Positions 1 to 10,378 of a DNA stretch of 64,000 nucleotides are shown one piece after another. Source of the DNA: Trichopria drosophilae (Eukaryota; Arthropoda; Insecta; Hymenoptera; Diapriidae); the NCBI GenBank assembly GCA_030407085.1, contig CM059586.1:85495501-85559500 (forward strand), in the 5' to 3' direction. The notes beneath the pieces are model-generated. The model was not told the origin of the DNA. It did not search any database and saw only the letters and a list, made by a program, of their open reading frames with translations. The stretch's first letter is position 1; each line of letters opens with the position of its first letter. The translations under genes and the position numbers were made by a program.

Positions 1-88
1 AAAAAAAAATGTTAATAGAAAATTTCCATTCCTCTAATTCAGTTTCTTGACAAAGAATGTCTTCCTAATAGATTATATCAGAATACTA

Positions 89-400
89 CACGGAGAAAAA
101 TGACTCCGCTGGATTAGCTGATTCATATCAGCTAAAATTTTCGGCTGGAATTGCCGAAAATATATGCAATTTTAGCTGTTTTGATTCCGCTAATGTAGCC
201 TTAACCCTACTCAATTCGCGCTTAGCTCTAAATTTCCGCTACATTAGCAGATTTTTTCCGTTAAATTTGCGGACTTTTTCAGTAAATTTAGCTGAAATTA
301 TCGGCTATCCCTAACGGAATTCCAACAGCTGTCCCTATAGGATAAAATTGGTAGAATCTGCGGATTTTTCGGCTGATTTTGCTGATTATTTTTCTCCGTG
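89..400. mobile_element. Foldback MITE, TA-flanked (CACGG ends)
   Basis: Inverted ends CACGGAGAAAAAT at both sides, flanked by TA on each side (87-88 and 401-402), as expected for a non-autonomous Tc1/mariner-type element. The interior is rich in short GCTGA/TCAGC words and has no coding potential. The same CACGG terminal word with TA flanks occurs on the larger foldback at 10546-11329, so the two probably share a transposase source. Confidence 0.65.
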
Positions 401-402
401 TA

Positions 403-2740
403 TAAATCTAACTGATGCTACATTCATTATATATTCAAACTTATTAATTTATGCCAATATATATAATTGAAATTTATTCCTGATAATTATCCGGAGATTC
501 AAAAGTAAAATTCAATTATTCACAAGAATTAAAATATGAATATTATTTAAATAATTTTCCTTCGGTAGAATATTTAGTTAGTCAAACTCCACTAAAAATC
601 ACCATGGGACATATTCAAGTAATTTATCATTGAAAATCATATCACTTTTTAATCGATTTTCCTTTGCTGGAATTTCACTCAAACCCAATAAGAAAAAATA
701 AAATTTGAAATATTTGAAAACAACTCTTTTTTAAAAAGAATTCTTTATGCATGTTTAGAAAATAAGAAAAAATGTCCACTGTGGTTATTAAATTAATAAT
801 TAATTTTTAAAAGGATTTTGTAAAAAGTTCGGGTGCATCAAATCACAAAACCGACACTTCAAAAACAGACATTTAAAAATGCACAAATATTTTGAAAGTC
901 TAGTTTTTAAATATCAGATTTTTGAAGTGTTTGTTTTTGAGATCCACCCAAAGTTCTTCGAAATCATAATTATGTGTTGATAAAGAATTACAGGCGTGAA
1001 TGTCCGATAAGCATCGATACATCTGAGATTTCCTAAAGAAATCTTGGGAATGATTTTTTTGTAAATAATATTAGTACAGCTACCTGTAAACGCTTATGTG
1101 AAAACTCAAACATGCACACTGAAATAACTCATTTCTTTTTACATTATTGATTATTATTTCGTATAGTTTGGATGAAGTATTGAATTTTGTCGGTACGAAA
1201 AAAAAATGACTACCAAATATTTTTTATCAAATGTCGATGTTTCAGGCCGTAAAGAACAAAAATGCAATAAAAAATGTGTGTTCGTGATTTTGTACGTACA
1301 TCAGTCCGTATGCATCAATTTTTTCGCGCGCGATATTTTGCCAACGATACAACCGATTTTAAAGTTCAACCTCTTCCTGAGGTTGGCATGACCTAACTTA
1401 GAACTGAGAGATCGAGCAAAAGAAAGTAAAAAATACGTCTTCTGCGTTTCTTATAAAAAATACAAATTACACCAAAAATGCTTCCAAGAAAAAAGATAGA
1501 GCATCAAATTCTATGCATATAAATGCTTATATAAACTTTCTTCATAAAATCAACGGATGTGCCATAAACGACGAATAAATATTAAATAATCACGTTTTTA
1601 GCATTTATTTTCAAAAATACAATTCACTTAAAAAACTGTTTCAAACAAAAAAAGTGGAGCATCAAATTTTTTACAACAAAAGTTTGGTCATATAAGTGTA
1701 AATCCTTTTCAATTTTTATAGATCTAAGAAACACTAGATATTCTTGTAATTTATATTTATCGAAACCACTTGGACCTATATATGTTCGGACCCCCTCCCC
1801 CTCTTTTTTGTTTCAGTTCATAAACAAATATCGGTATAATTTTATAATATAACTGAAAGCTGCTAGTAAACGAACGAGTATTAAAGAATAGCCAACAGGG
1901 TAGACGTTTCTGATCGAGCGATGCACAATGAGGTGGTCATTTGAAACGTCCACTATTGTCGAATAACAGTTCACACTTTCTTTCTATCATGAATTTGTTC
2001 ACAAAGAATACTTTAGGACTTCTTTTTCACAACTGTGAAACACTTATACAGTTCAATTCGTACATTTTTCATAAAAATTACTTTGGGGTTGCTTTTGGAA
2101 CACAAACTACTTTAAGTATTGTTTTATAACGGACATTTCACACTATTTAAAGAATTCTTTATTTCTAAAGTGGGTTTATTGAGAACTCTTCTAAAAAGCA
2201 TCATGTGACATATTTTGTGTTTTATCACGTGACATGTCATGTGATTATTTGATGTGATAAATTGTGTGATAATATGATAAGTATTATGATAACACGATAC
2301 CAGGACTTCTGAACACTTCACGGTAAAACTATTGACATTTTTAACGTGTCATAACACACCAAACGAAAATCGATTCACATATATATTCAGATTTTGAATT
2401 ATTTTGAATTCTTCTGAATTCTATTGAATTCACTTTGGAATACCCGCTGAATATTTTTGAATATATCCACTGCGAGTTTTAATTATATCTAAGTTCAGGA
2501 TTATTTTAAAGAAATAATTAATACTCCATATAAATTTAAAAAAATTAAACGTAGAAGTGCCCAGAATTATTCACGGAAGATATTTTTAATACATCTTCAA
2601 AGATTGAAAATAATTTGGAATATAGAAAGAATGGAAAAGGTTCGGAGAGTGAATTCAGACATTGTGCACACAATTATTATGAATACTTTTCAATCGATTT
2701 TCATTTGGCCGGAATCCTAACGACATAAGGTGCGTTCGAT
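403..2740. other. AT-rich stretch without a recognisable gene
   Basis: Short open frames here (about 60 residues) have no recognisable domain. A small foldback lies at 830-950. A run of TCATGTGA/TCACGTGA-like palindromes lies at about 2198-2292. I see no exon, RNA gene or clear element otherwise. Confidence 0.5.
830..950. repeat. Small foldback (GGGTGCATC / GATCCACCC arms)
   Basis: Imperfect inverted arms of about 40 bases, with ACACTTCAAAAA in one arm and its complement in the other. The words AAAACCGACACTT and AAACAGACATTT recur in the array at 59568-59690, so both are probably fragments of one family. Confidence 0.45.
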
Positions 2741-3290
2741 TTAGGTTTTTTATAGTTCGTTCGGTAAATTGTTCGGTAAGTACCCCAATAAACGAAAAAG
2801 TATACGGAATCGATATTTTGCATTCTGTTTCTTTCTAGTGGCGTATTGATTATTTGAGATTCTTATTCGAATTTATACTATTTTATACGACCTGTGATAC
2901 CAGAATTGAATTCATTCGATTTTATACGATACCATATTTAACGCATTACAAAAATTGATTTGTTGCGGCTTAGAATAGCTTTATATTCTGTTAATTTAAT
3001 CGAAGAATTGATTATATCATTTTTCGCATTTCATAATTTTCGAAGAAATGTTCTGTTTTCTAGTTTTGAGTTTAAATCATTCCATAATCCAAAGTAATCG
3101 TTTCTTTGAGGTTATGTGCGTTTATGTATCGCGTATAATTTCGTATATACTCGCATTCGTAACTGAAAGAGTGGGAAAGAAACAGACTTATTTCGTATTA
3201 AATCGTATACAGATTTTTCGTATACTTTTTCGTTTGTAGGGACATTGAACGGGTTGCAGGATATACCGAACGAACTATAAAAGAGCCCTG
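2741..3290. mobile_element. Foldback element with ~65-bp inverted arms
   Basis: The left arm contains TATAGTTCGTTCGGTA, then ACGAAAAAGTATACG. The right arm contains the exact complements in reverse order. The right end reads CCCTG, which would suit a hAT-type end, but no convincing 8-bp target duplication is visible. Two short open frames inside are on opposite strands and look accidental. Confidence 0.5.
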
Positions 3291-3530
3291 CTAAAACTAC
3301 TCTAATGCAACCAAACTCGTAAAACCTTTGTTGCATCCGCCTCTTCCTTTCATGCATGATATAGGAAACAGTACTGTTCTTGAAAATGGAACGTGAAAGG
3401 AAAATTCTGCTAGCGCCATCGTTTTCAGCATGAAAAATCCGTTTGAAATATGATACTGCGATTGTTAAAAGAAAAATTACTGTCGGACAGTATTCTGAAT
3501 ATTTTTCATTCGATTTTTATTTGCTGGTGT

Positions 3531-3637
3531 CCCTGCAAACATAAAAGTAACAGATATGTAAAAACTATGTAACATTTATGTAACAATGTAACCATTACGT
3601 AAATATTACATAACTGTTACTTTTCGCGTTTGTAGGG
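3531..3637. mobile_element. ~107-bp palindromic MITE, copy 1
   Basis: Starts CCCTGCAAACATAAAAGTAA and ends with GTTTGTAGGG, giving a near-complete palindrome. A second copy lies at 37466-37573 with the same internal words (ATGTAACATTTATGTAACAA). Too small to code; a non-autonomous foldback element. Confidence 0.7.
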
Positions 3638-3664
3638 TGTAATACGCGCCAATCAAATAGCGTA

Positions 3665-3938
3665 CAGTAGTCCCCGCCCTAAGGTACACCCGTCCAAAGT
3701 TATATGCACATCCTAAGTTATAGATTTGATTTGTCGAAAGTTAACCACTCTCTTCCCTCCTTCCCCACCACATTGTTTCGCTGAGCCACACTCGCTCACG
3801 ATATACACAAACAGAAGCAGTCATTGCACGGATATATAAACAGAGTTAAGGAAGTGAGGATAGTGAGGGGCTATAACTTTGGATAAATTTCCGCCATTTT
3901 GAAAGAACCGACGGTATAACTTAGGATGGGGACTACTG
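3665..3938. mobile_element. TA-flanked MITE with CAGTAGTCCCC ends
   Basis: The inverted ends CAGTAGTCCCCGCCCTAAG and its near complement at the right are flanked by TA on both sides (3663-3664, 3939-3940). Inner arms repeat TCCAAAGTTATA in inverted form. CAGTAG ends with TA duplication are typical of pogo-group elements, a family assignment made by the terminal word only. Confidence 0.6.
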
Positions 3939-4129
3939 TATGTTTAAACAAATTCGTAATCTTGGCACTTGCGAGGAAAATGAATGTCAGTTTGTAGAGA
4001 ATCACATAAATGTTATAAAAACGTTGTTAAAACTACCCAGCAATCGAATTTGGATAGAGTTGTATAGAATTGGATTCAATTATTAAATTCTAAATCCATA
4101 CTTTGGTAAACGGTGAATCCATTTTAATA

Positions 4130-4556
4130 TGTAAATACATTTCTATTCGTTCATACGAATAAAAAGGTTACTTTCTGAATTCATATTAATCCAAAAAAAG
4201 TTTTCTTTTTAAAAATTAAATTGTAAATACATCCGTATTCTGCATTACGGATTCAAAACTATCCAAGTGTATTCATTTCAATACAAAAAGAGTTGTATTT
4301 CAAAAATAAAACTTTGAATACATCCGTATTCAATATTACGGACTCACAACTATCCAAGTGTATTCATTTCAATCCAAAAAAAGTTTCCTTCTTCAAAACG
4401 AAATATTGAATGCCTCCGTATTCAACATTACGGATTCAAGACTATTTAAGCGCATTCATTTCAAAGCAAAAAAAGTTTTCTTTCAAAAATAAACTTTGAA
4501 TAAATCTGTATTCAATATTACGGATTCAAAACTATCTAAGTGTATTAATATGACTT
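4130..4556. repeat. Tandem repeat, ~91-bp unit, about 4.5 copies
   Basis: Each unit has CCGTATTC, then ATTACGGATTC, then AACTATCCAAGTGTATTCAT and an A-rich tract with AAAGTTTTCTTT. Within a unit CCGTATT and its complement AATACGG or TTACGG form a short palindrome. The units differ at several positions, so the array is not recent. Confidence 0.75.
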
Positions 4557-5109
4557 CAAAATTAGAGTAATTGTTATATTTGTCAGTTTGCAATTTATGC
4601 ATAATTGTGCATAATTCTTTTGAATTTTTATGGATAATCGATTTGAAAAAGTTACTTATGAGTTGATTGTCAATTTCGATTTTAAAATATATACTTATAG
4701 TTATGGCGAGTTACTGCATTTTGTTCGTAAAATTGAATAGAGATGGATTACTTTTTCTGAAATTTAATCCGGCAACTCTACTGAAAATTATAGTAAGTAA
4801 TACTCAAGCATAGAAGGCATATTGATAAATGCGGATTTAGTTCAAACGAATATTTAAGCATTTATTTCTTTTACTTACGCAAATATTTCATACTGTTATT
4901 TTTATCGTAAAAGATATATAAGGGATATTCCATGCCAAACGGGCACCTGAGAAGATTAGCCTTTTCGGTGTCTCCTATTAAACGCTTGTATCTGAAGTTC
5001 TGTTTCGGAGAAGGGAAAAAATAATTAGTGGATTTTATTCGTCTTTTTATGCACTTCCCGATGATTAAAATGATTTTTTATTTTATTTATATATTCATCA
5101 CGATTTTAA

Positions 5110-6096
5110 CCCTTCCATCCCACACTTCCTATTTCAATCATCCATCCCACACTGGGTCCGGTAGACCCATGCGATAAAAACGTGGATTCTCGCGACGCAT
5201 TTAATTATATCGATTTAAAAAAATTCATGGACATTCTCAGATGTATCAGAAAGTATATGTAAGGCATAAAAAAATTAAAAAAAAAAATTAACATTGTTTA
5301 AAAAAATCGAGAATGTGTGAAAGTGGAAAAAATGACTTTTTTCACTTAAAAAAGCATGACTTTTTTGTTTTTCAATTTTTTTAGTTAAAATTTTAACTGC
5401 ATACTCTTGAAATATGCCCGAATAAAGAAAAAAATTGTGCAATAGCATCCATCGCAAAAAAGGTATTTAATTTGAACATTGTAGTTGGCAGATTTACAAA
5501 AAACGTGCGTATAGAAAATAAACGAATAAGGCAGAGGTCTAATTAAATTTTAGCTATATTAATAAATAATTTACAATTTTAATTGCTTATTTACATATAC
5601 TTTTTAATAATGTGAAGTGGAAAAATACTTTTACTCTTGCTGCAATACGCAATCGACGCACAAGTAGCACCTGTCTTCATCGCACATTAGACTGCATTAG
5701 ACGCGCGCATTGAACACAGCGAATTTTTGTCATCCGATCGGACCGGATTGGGCAAAGTTGACACCGTTTTTTTACCAAATTATTTATTTCTGCACTTAAT
5801 ACTTTTTTGTACCTCCTGACGCCAAAAAACGAAGAAAACAAAATGCACTTTTTTTTTTGCAAAAATTACGTCCGTCCCCTTCATGGGTCCGCTGGACCCA
5901 GTGAATTTCCCGACGCATTTCGGGCCACCTCCAGACGCGTTTGAGCGTTAAACGGGTATGATTTTCGTTGGATTTTATAGTACAGGTGTCGAATGAACGA
6001 CAATTGGTGGCACAAGTCCCGATTTCAGTATTAAGGCAGTCAAATCGAAGCGCGACTGAGCCGTGGGTCCACTGGACCCACAGTGGGATGGAAGGG
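5110..6096 (-). mobile_element. piggyBac-like internally deleted element (nest level 3)
   Basis: The ends CCCTTCCATCCCACAC and AGTGGGATGGAAGGG are inverted repeats flanked on both sides by TTAA (5106-5109, 6097-6100), the target site used by piggyBac transposases. Subterminal palindromes of the form TGGGTCCRNTRGACCCA recur near 5155, 5885 and 6064. The minus strand retains a remnant of a C-terminal cysteine-rich domain (5631-5862). The catalytic core of the transposase is absent, so this is a non-autonomous deletion derivative. Confidence 0.65.
5631..5862 (-). pseudogene. Remnant of piggyBac transposase C-terminal Cys-rich domain
   Basis: In minus-strand translation a run contains KRCQLCPIRSDRMTKIRC, then VQCARLMQSN. 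After a one-base frame change it continues CDEDRCYLCVDC and stops at 5631-5633. Spaced CxxC pairs like these are the signature of the cysteine-rich domain that ends piggyBac transposases and binds the transposon ends. The frame change and loss of everything upstream make it non-functional. The TTAA-flanked ends around it support the family call; a chance Cys-rich frame is the alternative. Confidence 0.55.
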
Positions 6097-6751
6097 TTAA
6101 AGTTTAAAAAATAAAAATTGATTTTTCTCAAACTTGGACATTTTAAATATTTTTTTAACAGGCTCAAATGAAAGCTCATATATTTTTCTATAAAATAACA
6201 TTGTCATAATTATGGGTCGGTTGGTTCTTCATCCTGAAATGTGCAAGAAATGCAGCCTCGTGAGCGGCAATACCCAAATGCGCTTATTATTATGCATATT
6301 TATGGATGAAGAACCAAGCGGCCCATAATTGAGACAATGGGATTTTATAGGAAAATATACGAGCTTTCATTTGAGCCTGTTTAAAAAAATATTTAAAACG
6401 TCCAAGTTTGAAAAAAATCGATTTTTATTTTTTAAACTGAAAAATCATGATGAATATATAAATAAAATAAAAAATCATTTTAATCATCGGGAAGTGCATA
6501 AAAAGACGAATAAAATCCACTAATTATTTTTTCCTTTCTCGGACACAGAACTTCAGAAATAAGCGTTTAATGCGAGACACCGAAAAGGGCTAATCTTCTC
6601 AGTTGCCCGTTTGGCATGGAATGCCCCATAAATGTTATTCAATTTCAATTATATTTAATTAATTTTGGCATTTCTCTATAAGAAATAATGGTATTTTAAA
6701 TGTTCTATATTTGAGTATTACTTACTCTTCTACATGCGGTAATAATATATA

Positions 6752-6826
6752 TGCGAGCGTAGCGTAGTGGTTAAGTCGTCAGCATACTAAACGGAAGACC
6801 GGGGTTCGATTCTCGGTGGGAGTAGA
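6752..6826 (+). repeat. tRNA-like sequence (SINE head or tRNA pseudogene)
   Basis: An A-box match TAGCGTAGTGG (6760-6770) and a B-box match GGTTCGATTCT (6803-6813) are 32 bases apart, the internal RNA polymerase III promoter spacing of tRNA genes. A 5-bp T-arm (CCGGG with CTCGG, one G-T pair) can form. I cannot build an acceptor stem or a clean anticodon arm, so it is not called as a functional tRNA. It lies inside the outer element at 4035-7237. Confidence 0.5.
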
Positions 6827-7487
6827 TTATTTTCAGATTTATTTTCGAGCGAAATTGTAAAACTATATTCCGCGATAACATATCTAACATTCACATAAAT
6901 ATTAATAAAATGAATTTAACTATATAGGTATCTATAATAATTCGTTCGGTTATTTAAGTTTTTTATGGTCGTTTACATTTATCACATGATAAATCACATG
7001 ATATATCATTGGACAAATTCTCACATGACATATCACATAATATATGTTACATGATATATATCATGTGACAATTTTCAGTAGGGAAATTACACTTCCGATT
7101 TTGTTCGTAAAATTGAATACAGATGGATTCCTTTCTTCGGAATTCAATCCATTTGAATACATATTTACGGAATCAAAGTATGAATTCAAAATGAATTGAA
7201 ATTTTCAATCCAATCCTATCCAATCTCGATTGGTGTATATTTAAATCGTTAACGTGTCACAATCGTGACGACACAAATGTGTATCTTAAGACGATTAGTT
7301 CGTGACGTCCTTTTGTTGTCATTGTGACGAGTTTTTCTGTTATCTCCTAAGTGACCAAGTTTTTTGCTGTATCATTACGTAACCAATGGTTGCAGACAAT
7401 AAAGATTTGTTTTAGCCGCGTAAGAACTCATGATCAACGGCGCTGGCGTCGGCGTCACCGGTTGGTGCTTTGGTGGCAAGTCGGCGG

Positions 7488-7493
7488 CACGTG
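7488..7493. promoter_or_regulatory. E-box CACGTG
   Basis: Perfect CACGTG within GGCACGTGCT, in the CpG-rich island, three bases upstream of another ten-base palindrome. CACGTG is the core bound by bHLH-zip factors including MITF/TFEB and Myc/Max. Functional role is inferred from position only. Confidence 0.4.
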
Positions 7494-7495
7494 CT

Positions 7496-7505
7496 GTCAG
7501 CTGAC
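7496..7505. promoter_or_regulatory. Palindrome GTCAGCTGAC
   Basis: Perfect 10-base palindrome whose arms GTCA/TGAC are those of the CLEAR motif (GTCACGTGAC), but with a central CAGCTG E-box instead of CACGTG. It is adjacent to the CACGTG at 7488. Confidence 0.3.
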
Positions 7506-7941
7506 CTGTTTCACGAATTGTCCTATGATATAGCCAGACAGCTCGAGCGAGTTTGTTGGGTGGGTGCGCATAGTGCAACCGACTTCTAACTTTCTTAGTA
7601 AGTTTTCACGTTCTGTCAAGTTTCGAATAGTGAAAAACAATTTTACATTGTCTCGGTTAAACAATACAGTGTCGCTTCGTTCAATACGAATAACCCGCAT
7701 TGCCAAGGAACGGAGTTTTTTTTTCGGTACGCGATCCGAAATTATTGATCGCGCGCCTTCGGCTGGTTCGGATTTCGTTACGCCTCCCCCTCGAATTCGC
7801 GATAAATTACCGACCCTATTCGCGAATTGTCTCGTAGCGAATTTTTAGGTCCAATTTTTCAACGAGGAGTTTTCCACCACCGGACCCTACTTCCACGACC
7901 GTACGCCCCGGGAGGAAAGGGCGACGCCTACTTTTCGAATC

Positions 7942-7949
7942 TCACGTGA
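7942..7949. promoter_or_regulatory. CLEAR-like site TCACGTGA
   Basis: Perfect TCACGTGA inside the 10-base palindrome CTCACGTGAG. This is the 8-base core of the CLEAR element through which MITF/TFEB controls lysosomal genes, including V-ATPase subunits in flies and mammals. It also overlaps the stop codon of the minus-strand open frame. Confidence 0.45.
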
Positions 7950-8372
7950 GCAGAATCCGAGTCGTCGACGACCATTTTCCCACGGTGAAGAAATCTTGCC
8001 AAAATCCGCTGCCGAAAAAGGGATATTGAACCCCCCTTCGGAATTTGTCAATGCGAAGTTTTGGTCCCGTGTTCGCGTAGTCTCGTGACTTCACGTCCTC
8101 CAAAATACCGGAATCGCTCATTTCCTCCAATTTATCATTTTTCGAGTTATTTTTAGTTTTCCCAACTTTTTGGCGAGATATTGTGCAGATCACGTGATTT
8201 AACTGCTGCTGCAGATCCATCTTTTTGTGAAAGTGCAACACCCGAATTGCAAATTTCGAATCGGGTGGCTGTAATAACATCGGTAGAGAATAATATTCAA
8301 GATTTGTTCCGTTGCAAGATTTCAATGACTTACCTTGACATTTAATTTGTCGATATTTTTATCCAGATGCAT
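7942..8372 (-). CDS. Possible two-exon gene divergent to V-ATPase A, unknown function
   Basis: The minus strand reads ATG at 8372-8370, 13 codons (MHLDKNIDKLNVK), a strong donor AAG/GTAAGT at 8334/8333, a 65-base intron, and an acceptor ATTACAG before 8268. It then continues in the same phase (PPDSKFAIRVLHFHKK...) for 108 codons to TGA at 7944-7942, about 121 residues in all. An in-frame TAA precedes the ATG, so the start is self-consistent. The product is basic in its middle (KVGKTKNNSKNDK), has a short Gln run, no signal peptide and no membrane segment, and I recognise no family. A donor-like GTGAGA overlaps its stop, so more exons are possible. It sits in the CpG island, compatible with a bidirectional promoter. 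It could equally be a chance frame in GC-rich 5' sequence. Confidence 0.3.
8190..8197. promoter_or_regulatory. CLEAR-like site TCACGTGA (second copy)
   Basis: Perfect TCACGTGA inside the palindrome ATCACGTGAT, 240 bases from the first copy and in the same island. It falls within the minus-strand open frame (Asn-His-Val-Ile codons), so it could be coding by coincidence. Confidence 0.4.
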
Positions 8373-9507
8373 ATTGTTCGAGAAGAAAATTTTATCTGCG
8401 GCTGTTGACGTTTTTAGTGCTTAGATTAATTCCGATTTATGGTTTACTCCAAAATTATATTACTTGTTGTGATCTAGGATCGTGTTTATTAAATGTTTTT
8501 TTGCAGTTATTGCAATAAATGTGAAATATGCAATAATAACAAAAGTGTTCGATATTCAGAATCGGATCATTTTCGTACAAGATTGGACTATCAATTATGT
8601 ATTGCCTTTTACTGTAATCTTGTAGAATCTCATGAGAAATTGAAACAAGTGCCTTATAGTTGTCGTAAATATAGAATAGAATAGAATAATGTTTATTTAG
8701 CTTGAGGGATAACCTCATGGGCTAACCATACAGAGAAAATACAATGATAAAGATATCTATATAGGAAAGATACAGAGTAGATTAATGATTAGGTATGTAT
8801 AATAAGCTAAAGAATTCGAGAACCATACAGTAAGTTATAACACAGTGAAAAGGAATCGAACCGCGAAGAAAGTAAATGTTGATAGTTAGTGGAAAAATGT
8901 TTTATATATTACAGAAATGTCGAGAATATTAATTTTTTTTAATTTATTAGCCTAAAATATACATTATATACATTTATTAGTCATACAAGTATTGTACGGA
9001 ATATGTAAAGTTTTATTACATGACAGAAAATAATTTAATAGAGTTTTATGAGCACACAATCATGAATGTTTTAAGTTGGAATTTTATGGAAATTACATAA
9101 AAATCTCGTCACAATCAGGTCAATTTTCATACAAATCGCAAATATTGTCGAATAGTGTTTCCGTAGATTCTACCACTAAATGTCATAAGACAAAATATCA
9201 TAATCTAAAATATTATTTTACAAAATATTATTTAGACAAATTATTATAACCTAACCTAAACAGTAATCAAATTCAAGGAATATAATAAATGTGCATTCGT
9301 ATTTACAACTCGCAAGTAATATCACAAAATTTTCGATGAAAACTATATAATATTAAATTAATAATATATATTAAAATTATATTATTTTAAAATAATATAT
9401 AATACATATATAGTAATATATAATATTTTGGAATGTAATATTTTTATTATAATATTCTGGAAAATAATATTTTGTCCATACGTTTCCATAACATAGTGCA
9501 AGTACTA

Positions 9508-9687
9508 CACAGTAAACGAAAACGAATAGAAAGTTAAAAATACGAATTAGAATGAATTCAAATTAATTAAAATGAATTAAACAGTGGATTCAATTAATCA
9601 TTTTCATGCGTTTTAATTCATTTTAATTCACTTGAATTCATTTCAATTTGTATTTTTAACTTTCTATTCGTTTTCGTTTACTGGGTA
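9508..9687. mobile_element. Palindromic MITE, ~80-bp arms
   Basis: The left arm reads CAGTAAACGAAAACGAATAG and the right arm ends with its complement followed by GGGT. The arms continue through short ATGAATT repeats. A second copy of the right half lies at 9998-10067, suggesting a partial duplication or a second, half-deleted insertion. Confidence 0.6.
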
Positions 9688-9997
9688 ATTATTGAAACAT
9701 TTAAACGAATAGTGAAATAAAAAATGAGTTTACTATTTCTTGTCGACAGCTCTTATGGTCCTCGATATTCAGAAATTTACATGTATAATTTCGTATAAAA
9801 AATGTTTTAGAAACTATTTTGTTTTCTATTGCATAATATGTGATTACAATTGTCCAATTTTTGTGTAATTTCAAAAAACTTTAGTTTTTGCTTTACGCAA
9901 CATCTAAAAACACATTTTCAGAATTTGTTAACTTAAATTTGTTAAAAAGACAAAAGGAAATAACGCATGAAAATGATTAATTGAATCTACTTTTAAA

Positions 9998-10067
9998 TTC
10001 ATTTTAATTCACTTGAATTCATTTCAATTCGTATTTTTAATTTTCTATTCGTTTTCGTTTACTGGGT
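9998..10067. repeat. Second copy of the right half of the 9508-9687 MITE
   Basis: Near-identical to 9620-9686 over about 70 bases (CATTTTAATTCACTTGAATT ... TTCGTTTACTGGGT). The matching left arm is missing on its 5' side; instead the sequence before it repeats the MITE centre (GATTAATTGAATC). Confidence 0.65.
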
Positions 10068-10378
10068 ATCCAACATTTGTATGAAATTTACAAGGTACTT
10101 GTTTCAAATTCTCATATGATTCTCGTGAGAATCCTACCTAAAATTTTTTTCAGGGAACACATAAAAAACATTTTTGTGTTACTTTTTGTGTTTATTTTGA
10201 TATTTTATTATAGAAATTGTCCTTGCTCGCTACTGTCCAATCATTTTGTTCTCATTAAATTTTCAATAGATAAAATCTCTTTCAATCGTCCAATGATAAA
10301 TTAATTTTTCTAATATTTAGACTTCTGTCTATTAATTAAGGTTAAGGTCCACAACAAGCTCCAAATTCAGTGACAACA

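Larger units (their letters stand above)
4922..6627. mobile_element. Foldback element, ~180-bp arms (nest level 2)
   Basis: The left arm begins GGGATATTCCATGCC and the right arm ends GGCATGGAATGCCCC. The arms remain alignable for about 180 bases, through AAACGGGCA, CACCGAAAAG and ATGCACTTCCCGATGATT. ATAA directly abuts both sides (4918-4921, 6628-6631), a possible 4-bp target duplication. Related single ends appear near 17128 and 38365-38380. The centre is occupied by the TTAA-flanked element at 5110-6096 and a second short inverted pair around 6200-6330. Confidence 0.6.
4035..7237. mobile_element. Outer inverted-repeat element of ~3.2 kb (nest level 1)
   Basis: The left end (CAATCGAATTTGGATAG) and right end (complement of CAATCGAGATTGGATAGG) form diverged arms of about 100 bases. 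Both arms carry related text around GAATTCAATCCA and ATACTTTG. A ~91-bp tandem repeat lies in the left arm and two later elements are inserted in the middle. No transposase of its own is visible. Confidence 0.45.
7250..8330 (+). promoter_or_regulatory. CpG-rich island, probable promoter/5' UTR region of V-ATPase A
   Basis: Base composition shifts from strongly AT-rich to CpG- and GC-rich between about 7420 and 8110, 3.4-4.3 kb upstream of the V-ATPase A start codon. The coding start is preceded by a splice acceptor (CAG ending at 11698, or CCAG at 11710), so a 5' non-coding exon must lie upstream. The island is the best candidate. A possible donor GTAAGT lies at 7598-7603 and another, GTGAGC, at 7946. 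The exact transcription start cannot be read from sequence. No repeat was recognised in it. Confidence 0.45.
8377..10378. other. AT-rich upstream sequence without a gene
   Basis: Between the CpG island and the first coding exon. It contains an ATAATATT-rich low-complexity tract at about 9340-9480 and the palindromic element at 9508-9687 with a repeated half at 9998-10067. Probably the 5' UTR intron of V-ATPase A. Open frames up to 87 residues show no domain. Confidence 0.5.

Noticed and set aside
4130..4556. CRISPR-like array
   Set aside because: It is a simple tandem repeat with diverged units and no unique spacers, in an animal genome.
6752..6826. Functional tRNA gene
   Set aside because: Promoter boxes fit, but no acceptor stem and no clean anticodon arm can be formed.
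7564..7848. 94-residue plus-strand frame in the CpG island
   Set aside because: More likely 5' UTR or promoter sequence: Arg/Ser-rich, no family, and no joining splice to later exons in phase.
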